This document shows, one piece after another, positions 17,404-25,435 of a stretch of 64,000 nucleotides of DNA. Every line of letters starts with the position of its first letter. Positions within the stretch are counted from its first letter, which is position 1. Origin of the DNA: an uncultured Paracoccaceae bacterium (GTDB lineage: Bacteria; Pseudomonadota; Alphaproteobacteria; Rhodobacterales; Rhodobacteraceae); NCBI GenBank assembly GCA_947488605.1, contig CANKZJ010000005.1, forward strand, positions 62,001-126,000, read 5' to 3'. The notes under the pieces are model-generated. The model searched no databases. It was not told the origin of the DNA and saw only the letters and a list, made by a program, of their open reading frames with translations. The position numbers were made by a program, and so were the translations under genes.

Positions 17404-18783
17404 ATGCCGCTCGCCTTTGCCGAACCGACGCAAACCCCTGTTCCCGTTCATGTTGTTGATGCCGACGGCTTAGAGGAAGCACTCTCAGGTTTACCGGGTC
17501 AATCTCGCGCATGGGCACAAACACAAGGATTTACGGCCGCCTTGGGGCAGGTTGTCACCCTGCCAGACAAAGCAGGTGGTATAGCACAGGTTCTTGTTGG
17601 TTATGGCAAAGCTGCACAACGGGCCCGGGGACGGTTTCACATGGGCGCGGTAGCAAAGAAGCTGCCGAAGGGCACCTATGAAATTGCAAGTGGGCTAGAA
17701 GGTGCAGCGCTGGAGGAAGCCGCGCTTGCGTGGTTGCTGGCGGGATACAAGTATGACCGGTATCGCAAACCATCGACACCCATAGCGGGCCTTATTGCGC
17801 CGAGCAGCATTGATGCTGCGCGGATTGCGATCATCGCGAATGGCGAAGCGCTGACCCGCGAACTTATCAACACACCTGCGTCGGACATGGGTCCGGATGA
17901 TCTTGAGGAAGCCTGCCGTGCGCTGGCCTCTGAAAATGATGCAAGTATCAATGTTATCTGTGGTGACGACCTGATTATGGCGAATTTCCCGATGATTCAC
18001 GCCGTGGGCCGTGCGTCGGTGCGTTTGCCGCGGCTTGTCGATATGCGCTGGGGTCGTGCAGGGCCGTTGATCACTTTGGTTGGCAAAGGTGTGTGTTTCG
18101 ATACTGGTGGTTTGAACATCAAACCCGGTGGATCGATGGGGTTGATGAAAAAGGATATGGGCGGTGCGGCAACTGTGCTTGGCCTTGCGCATATGATTAT
18201 GGCGTTAGAGATGCCGCTTCGATTGCGCGTCCTGATACCAGCGGTTGAAAACAGTATCGATGGCAACGCGTTTCGACCTCAGGATGTCCTCACGTCGCGC
18301 AAGGGTTTGACGGTTGAGATTAACAATACCGACGCGGAAGGGCGTCTGGTCTTGGCAGATGCATTGACCCTTTCAGACGAGGATGAACCTGATTTGGTAA
18401 TTTCAATGGCGACATTGACAGGGGCGGCACGGGTCGCAGTTGGCGCTGATATTTCGCCTTTCTACACGGATAACGATACGCATGCAGCCGCAATAGCCAA
18501 AGCGGGCAAACAAGTGGCTGACCCGGTTTGGCGGATGCCGTTCTATGAGCCTTACGAGCCAATGATTGAGCCAGATGTGGCTGACCTCGACAATGCGCCC
18601 AAGGGTGGCATGGCTGGGAGCATCACCGCAGCCCTTTTCCTGCGTCGCTTTGTCGAAAGCCCATACATGCATTTTGATATTTATGGCTGGCAACCGAATG
18701 CCGCGCCGTCGCGACCCAAAGGTGGCGTTGGCATGGGTGCCCGCGCTATTCTTGAAGCGCTGCCAGAACTTCTAGAGCTGTGA
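17404..18783 (+). CDS. Leucyl aminopeptidase family protein (M17)
   Basis: This 459-residue two-zinc aminopeptidase removes N-terminal residues from peptides. The metal-binding set is complete: K228 and D233 in GKGVCFDTGG, D251, and N308-T309-D310-A-E312-G-R314 in the M17 signature. It is slightly shorter than E. coli PepA (about 500), as in the Rhodobacterales clade. AGAAGGA lies upstream of ATG 17404. The last four bases overlap the NlpC/P60 gene, so peptide and cell-wall peptide hydrolysis may be co-expressed. Confidence 0.95.
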   Translation: MPLAFAEPTQTPVPVHVVDADGLEEALSGLPGQSRAWAQTQGFTAALGQVVTLPDKAGGIAQVLVGYGKAAQRARGRFHMGAVAKKLPKGTYEIASGLEGAALEEAALAWLLAGYKYDRYRKPSTPIAGLIAPSSIDAARIAIIANGEALTRELINTPASDMGPDDLEEACRALASENDASINVICGDDLIMANFPMIHAVGRASVRLPRLVDMRWGRAGPLITLVGKGVCFDTGGLNIKPGGSMGLMKKDMGGAATVLGLAHMIMALEMPLRLRVLIPAVENSIDGNAFRPQDVLTSRKGLTVEINNTDAEGRLVLADALTLSDEDEPDLVISMATLTGAARVAVGADISPFYTDNDTHAAAIAKAGKQVADPVWRMPFYEPYEPMIEPDVADLDNAPKGGMAGSITAALFLRRFVESPYMHFDIYGWQPNAAPSRPKGGVGMGARAILEALPELLEL

Positions 18784-19595
18784 GTGATCGTCGCCTGACA
18801 CCAGCCAATGGGCGTGTTGCGGCGCTTCATTTGGCAGGACAGGTTGAGGCCGACGCCTATCTTGAAGGCTGGGCAAAGATGGTTTGCAACCCTGTTGTCG
18901 ATCTATGTGTCGGCCCCGATGGTGCGCGGGATCGGCAATTGCTGATAGGTGCTGTCGTTACAGTGTTCGAAGACCTTGATGGATGGTGCTTTGTTCAATC
19001 GATCGATGGCTATGTTGGGTATGTCAGAAGCGATGCTTTGTCTGACGTTGTTGCCGCGACGCATTTCGTAGCCACTGTTGGTACCCATAGCTACGCAGCC
19101 GAAGACATGAAGTCGCCCGATCTGCAAAGCCTGCCCTTTGGCGCACGTGTCACAGTTTTGGATGAACGTCGTCGTTTCTATGAGACGAACGTTGGATTTG
19201 TGCCAAAGAGCCATTTGCGCGGTTTGGACCGCCCCTTTGGTGATCCCGCGACGGTCGCACAGCTGCATTTTGGTGTGCCGTATCTGTGGGGCGGGAACTC
19301 AACGTGTGGGATCGACTGTTCCGGGCTCATCGCTGCCAGCCTGTCGGCCTGTGGTGCCGCATGTCCCGCTGATAGCGATTTACAAAGCGCGGCTCTTGGG
19401 ACGTCTTTTGAGGGGGGTTTTCAACGGGGTGATCTGGTCTTTTGGCAGGGCCATGTTGGTATGATGGTCGATGAAGATACGCTGATACATGCAAATGCGC
19501 ATCATATGGCGACGGTCTATGAGCCGATCTCGCGGGCGATCTTGCGGATTGAAGCGCAAGGTGGTGGTCAGGTTACGGCGCGTAAACGTCTCTGA
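18780..19595 (+). CDS. NlpC/P60 family peptidase with SH3-like N-terminal region
   Basis: The 271-residue protein starts at GTG 18780 in a four-base overlap with the aminopeptidase stop. Residues about 20-150 resemble two bacterial SH3-type modules. Residues 160-260 form an NlpC/P60 domain with nucleophile C180 (GIDCSGL), H225 (GHVGMM) and H237 (HANAHH). Such enzymes cleave D-glutamyl-meso-diaminopimelate bonds in murein peptides. No signal peptide is visible, so it may recycle imported muropeptides, which fits the adjacent aminopeptidase. Confidence 0.92.
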   Translation: MSDRRLTPANGRVAALHLAGQVEADAYLEGWAKMVCNPVVDLCVGPDGARDRQLLIGAVVTVFEDLDGWCFVQSIDGYVGYVRSDALSDVVAATHFVATVGTHSYAAEDMKSPDLQSLPFGARVTVLDERRRFYETNVGFVPKSHLRGLDRPFGDPATVAQLHFGVPYLWGGNSTCGIDCSGLIAASLSACGAACPADSDLQSAALGTSFEGGFQRGDLVFWQGHVGMMVDEDTLIHANAHHMATVYEPISRAILRIEAQGGGQVTARKRL

Positions 19596-19602
19596 GGAAT
19601 TG

Positions 19603-19938
19603 CTACTCGACAGCGCGGATAAGCTTGCGTTCCAACACGCGCAGGACCTGCCTCAGGTCGTTCCCGCGTTTCAGGATCTGGCCGTCCATCCCGACAACGG
19701 AATACTGCCCTTGTTTGAGGCGCAGTTTCGGGCGCTTCTCGATCTTGTAGAGCGGATGTTCGGCAGTGCGACGAAAAACAGAGAAAACAGCAACCTCCCG
19801 CAAGTGTGACATGCCGTAGTCACGCCATTCCCCTGCCGCAACCATCCGGCCATAGAGGCTGAGAATCACATTCAATTCTGTCCGGTGAAAAGCCACTTGC
19901 TCGGGTGCATGGAAATGCGGGGTCTGTTGAAACGTCAT
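19603..19938 (-). CDS. DUF2794 domain protein
   Basis: The 111-residue protein (start MTFQQTPHFHAPEQVAFHR at ATG 19938) matches the DUF2794 family, confined largely to alphaproteobacteria and without known function. It contains a conserved LYGRMVAAGEWRDYG stretch and a basic C terminus. An upstream TTG at 19956 is less likely. Its stop lies seven bases from the convergent NlpC/P60 stop. Confidence 0.85.
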   Translation of the reverse strand: MTFQQTPHFHAPEQVAFHRTELNVILSLYGRMVAAGEWRDYGMSHLREVAVFSVFRRTAEHPLYKIEKRPKLRLKQGQYSVVGMDGQILKRGNDLRQVLRVLERKLIRAVE

Positions 19939-20084
19939 TCCCAAGACTTGCCCCAAACCCCTGCTAAATCAAGGGTGCTCGGGCGATTGCCTTTGTTCTG
20001 CCTCAAAATAAACACGCGAAAGTCCAAGCGGTAGCCAACTGGGAACACAAGTGGGCGCAATAGTGACGGCATAGCGAAATGCTA

Positions 20085-20131
20085 CCCCGATGTTGCGGTC
20101 AATAGCCCCCACCCAGTTCGCGACATCGGGG
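20085..20131 (-). terminator. Long hairpin downstream of the I78 inhibitor gene
   Basis: A 13-base stem pairs 20085-20097 with 20119-20131 (CCCCGATGTTGCG and CGCGACATCGGGG). It has one mismatch, which is a U.G wobble only in a plus-strand transcript, and encloses a 21-base loop. It lies about 20 bases after the I78 stop in transcription order. No T-run follows, so it may be a 3'-end stabiliser rather than a simple terminator. The rest of 19939-20151 shows no gene. Confidence 0.45.
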
Positions 20132-20151
20132 AATTTCGTTTTCCCAAATTT

Positions 20152-20415
20152 CTAGCCGCAGCTGATTGTCGCGATGCGTCCGTTGTCGTCGATCATGAAG
20201 TTGATCCGATCCGCAAGGAAATCCATTGTGACCGCATCGCCAGGGCGAATAACGCGCACTTTTCCCAAAAGCAGTGTTGTTTCAAGCGCGGTAGCATCTT
20301 GCCCCAAAAGGGTCTCATAACTGGCCGCATTGCATGTATCTGCGGTTTGCGGTGGCAGCTGAGGTGGCGTTGCCGTACAGCCTGCGAGGATCAGGAGAAT
20401 GATGATACGTTTCAT
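20152..20415 (-). CDS. I78 family peptidase inhibitor, lipoprotein
   Basis: This 87-residue protein has a lipoprotein signal (LILAGC, lipidated C13) and an Inhibitor_I78 domain. The family signature VRVIRPGDAVTMDF is followed by DRINFMIDDNGRI and a terminal Cys-Gly. Members inhibit serine proteases, and anchoring would place it in the periplasm. The pair of cysteines (C28 and C86) may form a disulfide. Confidence 0.88.
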   Translation of the reverse strand: MKRIIILLILAGCTATPPQLPPQTADTCNAASYETLLGQDATALETTLLLGKVRVIRPGDAVTMDFLADRINFMIDDNGRIATISCG

Positions 20416-20476
20416 GCTGCCATTGTCGGCGCATTTCGCGCGAAAGCAAGATCGAAAGAAAACCTGCTACGGGGGG

Positions 20477-21094
20477 TTAGACGCCGTACCTTGCCATGAA
20501 CATATCGACCGCGCCATCAACGACACGCATCTTTTCGGCCAGTGTAAACTCATCTGTCATGTTGAACACCATGCGCGGGAAAAGGTCGGCTTTGCACAGC
20601 TCATGGAACTGTTCAGCGGCCAGTGCAAAATCATCGATTTGTAACTCGCGCTTCTCAACGGCCTCTTGAAAGAATTCCATCAAGCGGTTGCGGATCAGCA
20701 TTGGCCCGCTTTCGTAGAATTCGCGCCCCAATTCAGGAAAGCGATCACTCTCGCCGACACAGATCCGAAAGATGCGTTTGCCAAACTGCGAGGTGATGAA
20801 ATCAACCATTTGAATCGCAATATCATGCAAAACTTGTCGGACCGGCGCATTCATGTCGATCGACTCAATCGCATGATCGGCTTGGCGTGCACATTCCGTT
20901 TTTGCGACTTGCATGAACAAAAATCGTTTGTCGGGGAAATAGCTGTAGAGAGTGGCCTTGGAGACGCCTGCAGCCTTGGCGATGTCATCGACGGATGCGC
21001 CTTCAAATCCATCAGACAAGAAAACTTGTCGGGCACCTTCTAGCACCTGATCAAATTTGCGTCCTTTTTTGGGTTCGATAGTGCCATCAGGCAT
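20477..21094 (-). CDS. TetR/AcrR family transcriptional regulator
   Basis: The 205-residue repressor has an N-terminal TetR helix-turn-helix (about residues 14-60, with GASVDDIAKAAGVSKATLYSYFPDK split over helices 2-4) and an AcrR-like ligand domain. A 12-bp palindrome AACTGATCAGTT lies about 30 bases upstream of its start. Two related sites precede the small secreted protein gene just upstream, so it probably controls both itself and that gene. Regulators of this subgroup often sit beside RND pumps; none is adjacent here. Confidence 0.9.
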   Translation of the reverse strand: MPDGTIEPKKGRKFDQVLEGARQVFLSDGFEGASVDDIAKAAGVSKATLYSYFPDKRFLFMQVAKTECARQADHAIESIDMNAPVRQVLHDIAIQMVDFITSQFGKRIFRICVGESDRFPELGREFYESGPMLIRNRLMEFFQEAVEKRELQIDDFALAAEQFHELCKADLFPRMVFNMTDEFTLAEKMRVVDGAVDMFMARYGV

Positions 21095-21124
21095 ATTTGG
21101 CGCTCCTTACAGAACACTATCATA

Positions 21125-21136
21125 AACTGATCAGTT
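21125..21136. promoter_or_regulatory. TetR operator-like palindrome, site 1
   Basis: Perfect 12-bp palindrome AACTGATCAGTT, 30 bases upstream of the TetR start. It shares the core AACTGnnCrGTT with sites at 21438-21449 and 21470-21481, and probably mediates autorepression. Confidence 0.6.
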
Positions 21137-21157
21137 CATTTTCAGCAAGGAGATAGC

Positions 21158-21195
21158 GGCGATGAGACCCGAGGGGGATGAGGGGTCCCATCGCC
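21158..21195 (-). terminator. Strong hairpin between the small secreted protein gene and tetR
   Basis: A 13-bp stem (21158-21170 with 21183-21195, arms GGCGATGAGACCC and GGGTCCCATCGCC) encloses a 12-base loop. In minus-strand RNA the single mismatch is a G.U wobble. It begins about nine bases after the stop of the small gene. No T-run is visible, so it may be a processing or stabilising structure that favours the upstream small gene over tetR. Confidence 0.6.
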
Positions 21196-21204
21196 AAAGT
21201 GGCG

Positions 21205-21393
21205 TCACTTGCTCGTTACGATGCAAGTTTCGCCAGACAGTTTGGTCAGGTCAGAACACCCTTGGCTTGCGTCCGGGCTGGGGAGTGGTGGGTAAGTCAG
21301 GTTCGGAAGATCAACCTGAACGGAGAGAGCGGAAGCAGGTACGGCCATGGTCATGAATGCCGCGGCAGACAGGGCAAAGAAGATACGAGACAT
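21205..21393 (-). CDS. Small secreted protein under apparent TetR control
   Basis: The 62-residue product has a clear signal peptide (cleavage after ASA, about residue 22) and a mature part of about 40 residues with two cysteines (in SQGCSDL and GETCIV) that could form a disulfide. A good ribosome binding site (AAGAAGGAACC) precedes the ATG. Two operator-like palindromes lie 45-90 bases upstream. I know no function. The two inverted repeats and the hairpin on either side argue that it is a real, regulated gene. Confidence 0.65.
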   Translation of the reverse strand: MSRIFFALSAAAFMTMAVPASALSVQVDLPNLTYPPLPSPDASQGCSDLTKLSGETCIVTSK

Positions 21394-21432
21394 AAGGTGG
21401 TTCCTTCTTGGAATTTCAGTTCATGAAGGAAT

Positions 21433-21454
21433 AACTAAACTGTTCAGTTTAGTT
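21433..21454. promoter_or_regulatory. TetR operator-like palindrome, site 2
   Basis: Perfect 10-bp arms (AACTAAACTG and CAGTTTAGTT) are separated by TT; the shared core is 21438-21449. Its centre is 32 bases from that of site 3, about three helical turns, so two dimers would bind the same DNA face upstream of the small secreted protein gene. Confidence 0.6.
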
Positions 21455-21467
21455 TGCAACAGAAAAG

Positions 21468-21483
21468 TGAACTGATCGGTTCA
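21468..21483. promoter_or_regulatory. TetR operator-like palindrome, site 3
   Basis: TGAACTGATCGGTTCA is a 16-bp inverted repeat with one mismatched pair. Core AACTGATCGGTT at 21470-21481 matches sites 1 and 2. The remaining bases to 21621 show no gene. Confidence 0.55.
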
Positions 21484-21621
21484 TTTTTCCGCTTTCACCT
21501 GTCCCGATGCCCTAATCATAAGACTTAGAGACCAGCCAAACCTGCTTGGAAAAGGCAAGTCTTTGTCTGAGGTATGACGAGATGATGCTGCGGCATCACA
21601 GGACAAACGTCTCATCCTGAA

Positions 21622-22200
21622 TTAGAGATCGCGAACCATCGTTGTGGCAGCGCCAAACCTTACGATATACTTGAACAGACCTGTTTTGACGGTCTTGACC
21701 TCTTTGAACCCAACATGTCGGTACAAGGCTTTGGCGCGTGGGTTCGTATCAACAACGTCAAGGCGAACTTGGGTATATCCCCGGCTCTTGGCTTCTGCCG
21801 CGACTGCATCGAGTAGCGCCGTTCCAACACCCTGCCCGCGTGCGGCCTTGGCGACAAAGATACCATCCAACAAGAAACGCTCGTTTTCGACATCGCGCTC
21901 CAGTGCGGCAAGCAGCAAGCTGCGGACAAGAGCGCTGATCCAGCCGTAAATGCGGACCAAATCGCGAAACTCTCCACCCACCAAGGCGCCCTTTGCTGTC
22001 TTGAATCCAGCGATCCCAAGCAGCTGCCCGGTTTCATCGTGCGCGCAAATGCCATGATCGGGGCGCAACACGGAGTTCACGAAGGCCAGCGCGCGATCTT
22101 TGGGTCCCAAGATGAGACCAAGTTTTTCGCCAAAAGCCTCCCAATAAAGGGCCGCTGCTTCATCGCGGTTTTCTGGGGGGATGCCCGTCGTGATCTTCAT
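21622..22200 (-). CDS. GNAT family N-acetyltransferase
   Basis: The 192-residue protein has the acetyl-CoA-binding motif A of the GNAT fold (LDGIFVAKAARGQGVGTALLDAV, near residues 113-135) and motif B around LYRHVGFKEV. It acetylates an unknown amine or protein. Its start overlaps the stop of the upstream MoeA-fusion gene (ATGA), so it is translated as the last member of the molybdenum-cofactor operon. Confidence 0.88.
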   Translation of the reverse strand: MKITTGIPPENRDEAAALYWEAFGEKLGLILGPKDRALAFVNSVLRPDHGICAHDETGQLLGIAGFKTAKGALVGGEFRDLVRIYGWISALVRSLLLAALERDVENERFLLDGIFVAKAARGQGVGTALLDAVAAEAKSRGYTQVRLDVVDTNPRAKALYRHVGFKEVKTVKTGLFKYIVRFGAATTMVRDL

Positions 22201-24293
22201 GGTGCGAAGGTGCCAAATGGCATGTACGTAACGAGATCGCCAACAGCGATCGATTGTGCCGCGTCGTCGAGTTCGACAAGCCCTGTTGCCCAGCTGAGGC
22301 CAGAGACCCGACCTGATCCTTCCGACGGGAAAATCATGACGCGGTCATCTTCGATCCTGGCGCGCAAGTATTCACGCCGCCCCTCTTTTTTGGATTTCTT
22401 GAACCCCGCAGGCAACAGGTAACGTGGTGTTTCCACCCAGCCCCCACCAGCCATCAGCCGCAATGCGGGCTGCGCAAAGACAAGCGCACAAACCATGGCC
22501 GCGACAGGATTACCAGGAAGTCCAAAGACAGGTGTTTTTTGCCAAAGTCCTAGTGCCAGTGGGCGCCCCGGTTTCACCGCGATGCGCCAAAGCGCCAGTG
22601 ACCCCGTGTCTTGTAGCAGTGCCGACATATGGTCTTCGTCGCCCGCAGATGCGCCGCCGGATGTCAGGATCACATCGCATTTCGCGGCACCTTCATCAAG
22701 CATCCCCGCCAACGTTGCGCGATCATCGGGGCCACGACCCAGATCAATCACATCATAGCCCCAACTTGCCGCCAGCGCACACAGCATTGGACGATTGGCG
22801 TCATAGATTTGGCCCGCGTCGGCCGTGTCACCTGCGTCGCGCAATTCGTCCCCTGTCGACAAAATACCAACACGCAGGGTTTTCCGCACGTCGACCGACC
22901 CCACACCAGCCGCTGCCATCATACCAAGATCGGCTGGCGTGATTTTGCGGCCTGCGGGCAGAATCGTTTGCCCCACCGTCATATCCTCGCCCGCATCACG
23001 CGCGTTCGCTCCGCGCTTGAGCGGACCGTGAAAGCTGACTTCGGTATCGTTGGCGCTTACGTCCTCTTGAAGAACAACAGTGTCGACGCCTTGCGGCAGG
23101 TTTGCCCCGGTCAGAATGCGGATGGCGTGGTTTGCGGGGACGGATTCTTCATAAGGCGCTCCAGCTGCCGCGCGACCCGCGACAAGCGCAAGCCGCATGA
23201 TCCCTTCGGGGGCTGGGCCCGCGAACCCGTAGCCATCAACTGCGGAATTGGGTGCAGGCGGGTGCGCCCGCACGGCAGTGACATCTTGTGCGAGGAATCG
23301 GCCAAACGCCGACGCGACCGGCAAGTTCTCAGCCGGTCTAACGCAACGGAGGTTATCTTGCAGATGCGCCAATGCTGTATCGACCGGCGTCCAATCAGCA
23401 CCCTGCGGCATCGCAAAGCAATCGTTTCTAAGCGGTGGGGGCGACAATTGGACGGTACTCTCCAATAGCTCTTCCTGTCCCAAACCCAGTATCCAACCTT
23501 CGTTATTGTGTGGCACATCAAGCAACGTCTTGAGCGTTGCTGCCGGTAGGCCAGACAGGATTTCGGCAAGGACCTGGACTTGATGCGCGTCCTTGATCTG
23601 ACCCTGAGGTTGGGTTTGGCTGACTTTCTTTGCGATCAAGGAGGGCCAGATTTCGACAATAGCAATTGATTTCGTGAGAGTCTGAAATGGCCAAACAGCG
23701 ATATCGTCACTGAAGGTTTTGCGCAGACGCGACAGCAGCGGCACGCCCATGATGACCTGACTGCCCACAGCACCTGCACCGGATAGTTGCCACACCGGGA
23801 ACGCGCCCTTAGCATGCTGTTCTGCCGCGCGCTTTTCGGGTAGGCCATGATCACGACGGTCCAAACCCTTGCGCGGCAAATTCGGAATATCCCGATTCAA
23901 ACCGTTGCCCCAAAACGGGCCGATCCCGGGGAAAAGCGCATTGATCTGCCCAGCCAGATCAAAGCGATTGTTGCGATTGGGCGCGTCCTCGACCCTATCG
24001 GCGAACCACTCCCAGATCGCAAAAGGATCATCGCTGCCTGTCAGTGCCGTGCCGAAGCCGGGGGGATAGCCAAAAGCAAAGTCAAAACCGGCCAGTGTGC
24101 TGCGACCCGCAGCTTGTTCATCTATCAGGAAATCGGTGATCCAGCGTTCGGCGTCTTGTCTGTTGCGCATGTAGATCGGGTCGTCAGTGACCCCACCGCG
24201 CCCGACACAAAGCCAAATGGCATCCTTTTTGGGTGTCTTGCCACGGTCGTTCCCGCCCGACCAATCCACCATCAAGACGCTGTCAAATCTCAA
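22197..24293 (-). CDS. DUF429-like domain fused to molybdopterin molybdotransferase MoeA
   Basis: This 698-residue protein has two parts. Residues 1-290 look like a DUF429-type RNase H fold: VDWSGG with D10, GFDFAFGYP with D71, VEIWPS with E214 and KDAHQVQVLAE with D235. Residues about 295-698 are a complete MoeA, which inserts molybdate into adenylylated molybdopterin: SAVDGYGF (350-357), RILTGANLPQGVDTVV (392-407), STGDEL (479-484), TSGGASAGDED (544-554), KPGRPLALG (574-582) and FGLPGNPVAA (590-599). MoeA alone is about 400 residues. The gene overlaps mobB upstream and the GNAT gene downstream by four bases each. Confidence 0.88.
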   Translation of the reverse strand: MRFDSVLMVDWSGGNDRGKTPKKDAIWLCVGRGGVTDDPIYMRNRQDAERWITDFLIDEQAAGRSTLAGFDFAFGYPPGFGTALTGSDDPFAIWEWFADRVEDAPNRNNRFDLAGQINALFPGIGPFWGNGLNRDIPNLPRKGLDRRDHGLPEKRAAEQHAKGAFPVWQLSGAGAVGSQVIMGVPLLSRLRKTFSDDIAVWPFQTLTKSIAIVEIWPSLIAKKVSQTQPQGQIKDAHQVQVLAEILSGLPAATLKTLLDVPHNNEGWILGLGQEELLESTVQLSPPPLRNDCFAMPQGADWTPVDTALAHLQDNLRCVRPAENLPVASAFGRFLAQDVTAVRAHPPAPNSAVDGYGFAGPAPEGIMRLALVAGRAAAGAPYEESVPANHAIRILTGANLPQGVDTVVLQEDVSANDTEVSFHGPLKRGANARDAGEDMTVGQTILPAGRKITPADLGMMAAAGVGSVDVRKTLRVGILSTGDELRDAGDTADAGQIYDANRPMLCALAASWGYDVIDLGRGPDDRATLAGMLDEGAAKCDVILTSGGASAGDEDHMSALLQDTGSLALWRIAVKPGRPLALGLWQKTPVFGLPGNPVAAMVCALVFAQPALRLMAGGGWVETPRYLLPAGFKKSKKEGRREYLRARIEDDRVMIFPSEGSGRVSGLSWATGLVELDDAAQSIAVGDLVTYMPFGTFAP

Positions 24294-24781
24294 AGTCCGA
24301 CCTCTTGCAGGATGAAATCAGCGATGGCTTTGGTGTCGTTCAGGTCAAAAATCGGCTGACGCACATCAAGCACCGTATCGGTGGCGAGCGCATGAATAGT
24401 TGGATCGTCCTTTGCCAAAATATGGTGGTTGGTTTCGGCGCGGTAGGCTTCGATTTTGGGGTGCGTGTCACGTTTATACCCCTCCACAAGGATCAAATCG
24501 ACCGGATCAAGCTGTTTGAGCAATTCAGACAGCGGGGCTTCTTCATTTTCGCGTAATTCTGTCATCAATGCCCACCGCGTGCGCGATGATAATAGGACTT
24601 GGTGCGCGCCCGCCTGCCGGTGCCGATAGCTGTCTTTGCCGGGGTGGTCGACATCGAAGGTGTGATGCGCGTGTTTCAGGGTTGAGACAGTGAAGCCGCG
24701 CCCGGTGATTTCCGTAACCAGCCGTTCCATCAAACCCGTCTTGCCCGCATTTTTGTACCCAACGACCCCATAGATTTTCAT
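24290..24781 (-). CDS. mobB: Molybdopterin-guanine dinucleotide biosynthesis protein B
   Basis: The 163-residue GTP-binding partner of MobA has the P-loop GYKNAGKT at residues 8-15 and the family motifs STLKHAHH and LVEGYKRDTHPKIE. It assists attachment of GMP to molybdopterin to form the bis-MGD cofactor used by formate dehydrogenases and DMSO-reductase enzymes. Four-base overlaps tie it to mobA upstream and the MoeA fusion downstream. Confidence 0.95.
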   Translation of the reverse strand: MKIYGVVGYKNAGKTGLMERLVTEITGRGFTVSTLKHAHHTFDVDHPGKDSYRHRQAGAHQVLLSSRTRWALMTELRENEEAPLSELLKQLDPVDLILVEGYKRDTHPKIEAYRAETNHHILAKDDPTIHALATDTVLDVRQPIFDLNDTKAIADFILQEVGL

Positions 24782-25365
24782 AGCATGGTTTCCGCTTTGG
24801 TGAGGTCTTCGGGGGTGTTGACGTTAAAGAAGGCCGCGTCGTCAGAGAAATGCGCGGTGGCCGCCCCATGTTTGTCGGTCCAAAGCACGACTTTGCGTAG
24901 GCCGCCAGTGAGTGCGGCGCGCAAGTCGTCGCGCAATGCGGTAGGCCAAAGGCCAAAGGTCGGGTGCCGCCCGCCCGGCGTGCTGGCAAGGGCGATTTGG
25001 GTGTTCGCGTCCTCTGCGGCCTGCAGAAGGCACGGGACGAGATCGCATGGGAAGAACGGTGTGTCGGCGGCGGCAGTGACGATATGGCTGGCCCCTTGGT
25101 TCGCGCCCCAGTCAAGGCCTGCGAGTACGCCAGAGAGAGGCCCTGCAAAGCCGTCGATACTGTCGGAAATGATGGGCAGATTGAGGTTGGCAAAGCGTCT
25201 GGGATCACCGTTGGCGTTCAGGGCGAGGCTGGCAACCTGTGGGTCCAAACGGTCAATGACATGTGAAAGGATCGTACCGCTGCCCAAAGGCAGCAACCCT
25301 TTATCACCACCGCCCATGCGGGTGGCTTGGCCACCTGCAAGGATGACACCGAGGGGCGCTTTCAT
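24778..25365 (-). CDS. mobA: Molybdenum cofactor guanylyltransferase MobA
   Basis: MobA transfers GMP from GTP to molybdopterin. The protein has 195 residues from ATG 25365 (MKAPLGVILAGGQ), with the nucleotide-binding GGQATRMGGGDKG loop near residues 11-23, AADTPFFP with the metal-binding aspartate, and NVNTPEDL near the end. An upstream in-frame start at 25500 would overlap fdhD and adds a non-conserved leader, so I reject it. It overlaps mobB by four bases and follows fdhD by 70 bases. Confidence 0.94.
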   Translation of the reverse strand: MKAPLGVILAGGQATRMGGGDKGLLPLGSGTILSHVIDRLDPQVASLALNANGDPRRFANLNLPIISDSIDGFAGPLSGVLAGLDWGANQGASHIVTAAADTPFFPCDLVPCLLQAAEDANTQIALASTPGGRHPTFGLWPTALRDDLRAALTGGLRKVVLWTDKHGAATAHFSDDAAFFNVNTPEDLTKAETML

Positions 25366-25394
25366 AGTGGTACCTGTGTTTGGCGCGGATGCAG

Positions 25395-25430
25395 GAGCCT
25401 CCGGCGGGAGTATTTTTGGCAAGATGATAA
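25395..25430 (+). repeat. Rhodobacterales intergenic element-like sequence (CTCCGGCGGGAG then T-run)
   Basis: Between fdhD and mobA lies GAGCCTCCGGCGGGAG followed by TATTTTTGGCAAGATGAT. From memory, near-identical strings recur between genes in many Rhodobacterales genomes. The CTCC/GGAG stem with a following T-run resembles a minimal terminator on the plus strand, opposite to the genes here. No second copy was noticed in the window. Confidence 0.4.
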
Positions 25431-25435
25431 GCGCA

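Noticed and set aside
22629..23468. Open frame of 279 codons on the plus strand
   Set aside because: It is antisense to the MoeA part of the fusion gene and has no recognisable motif; it mirrors the codon bias of the true gene.
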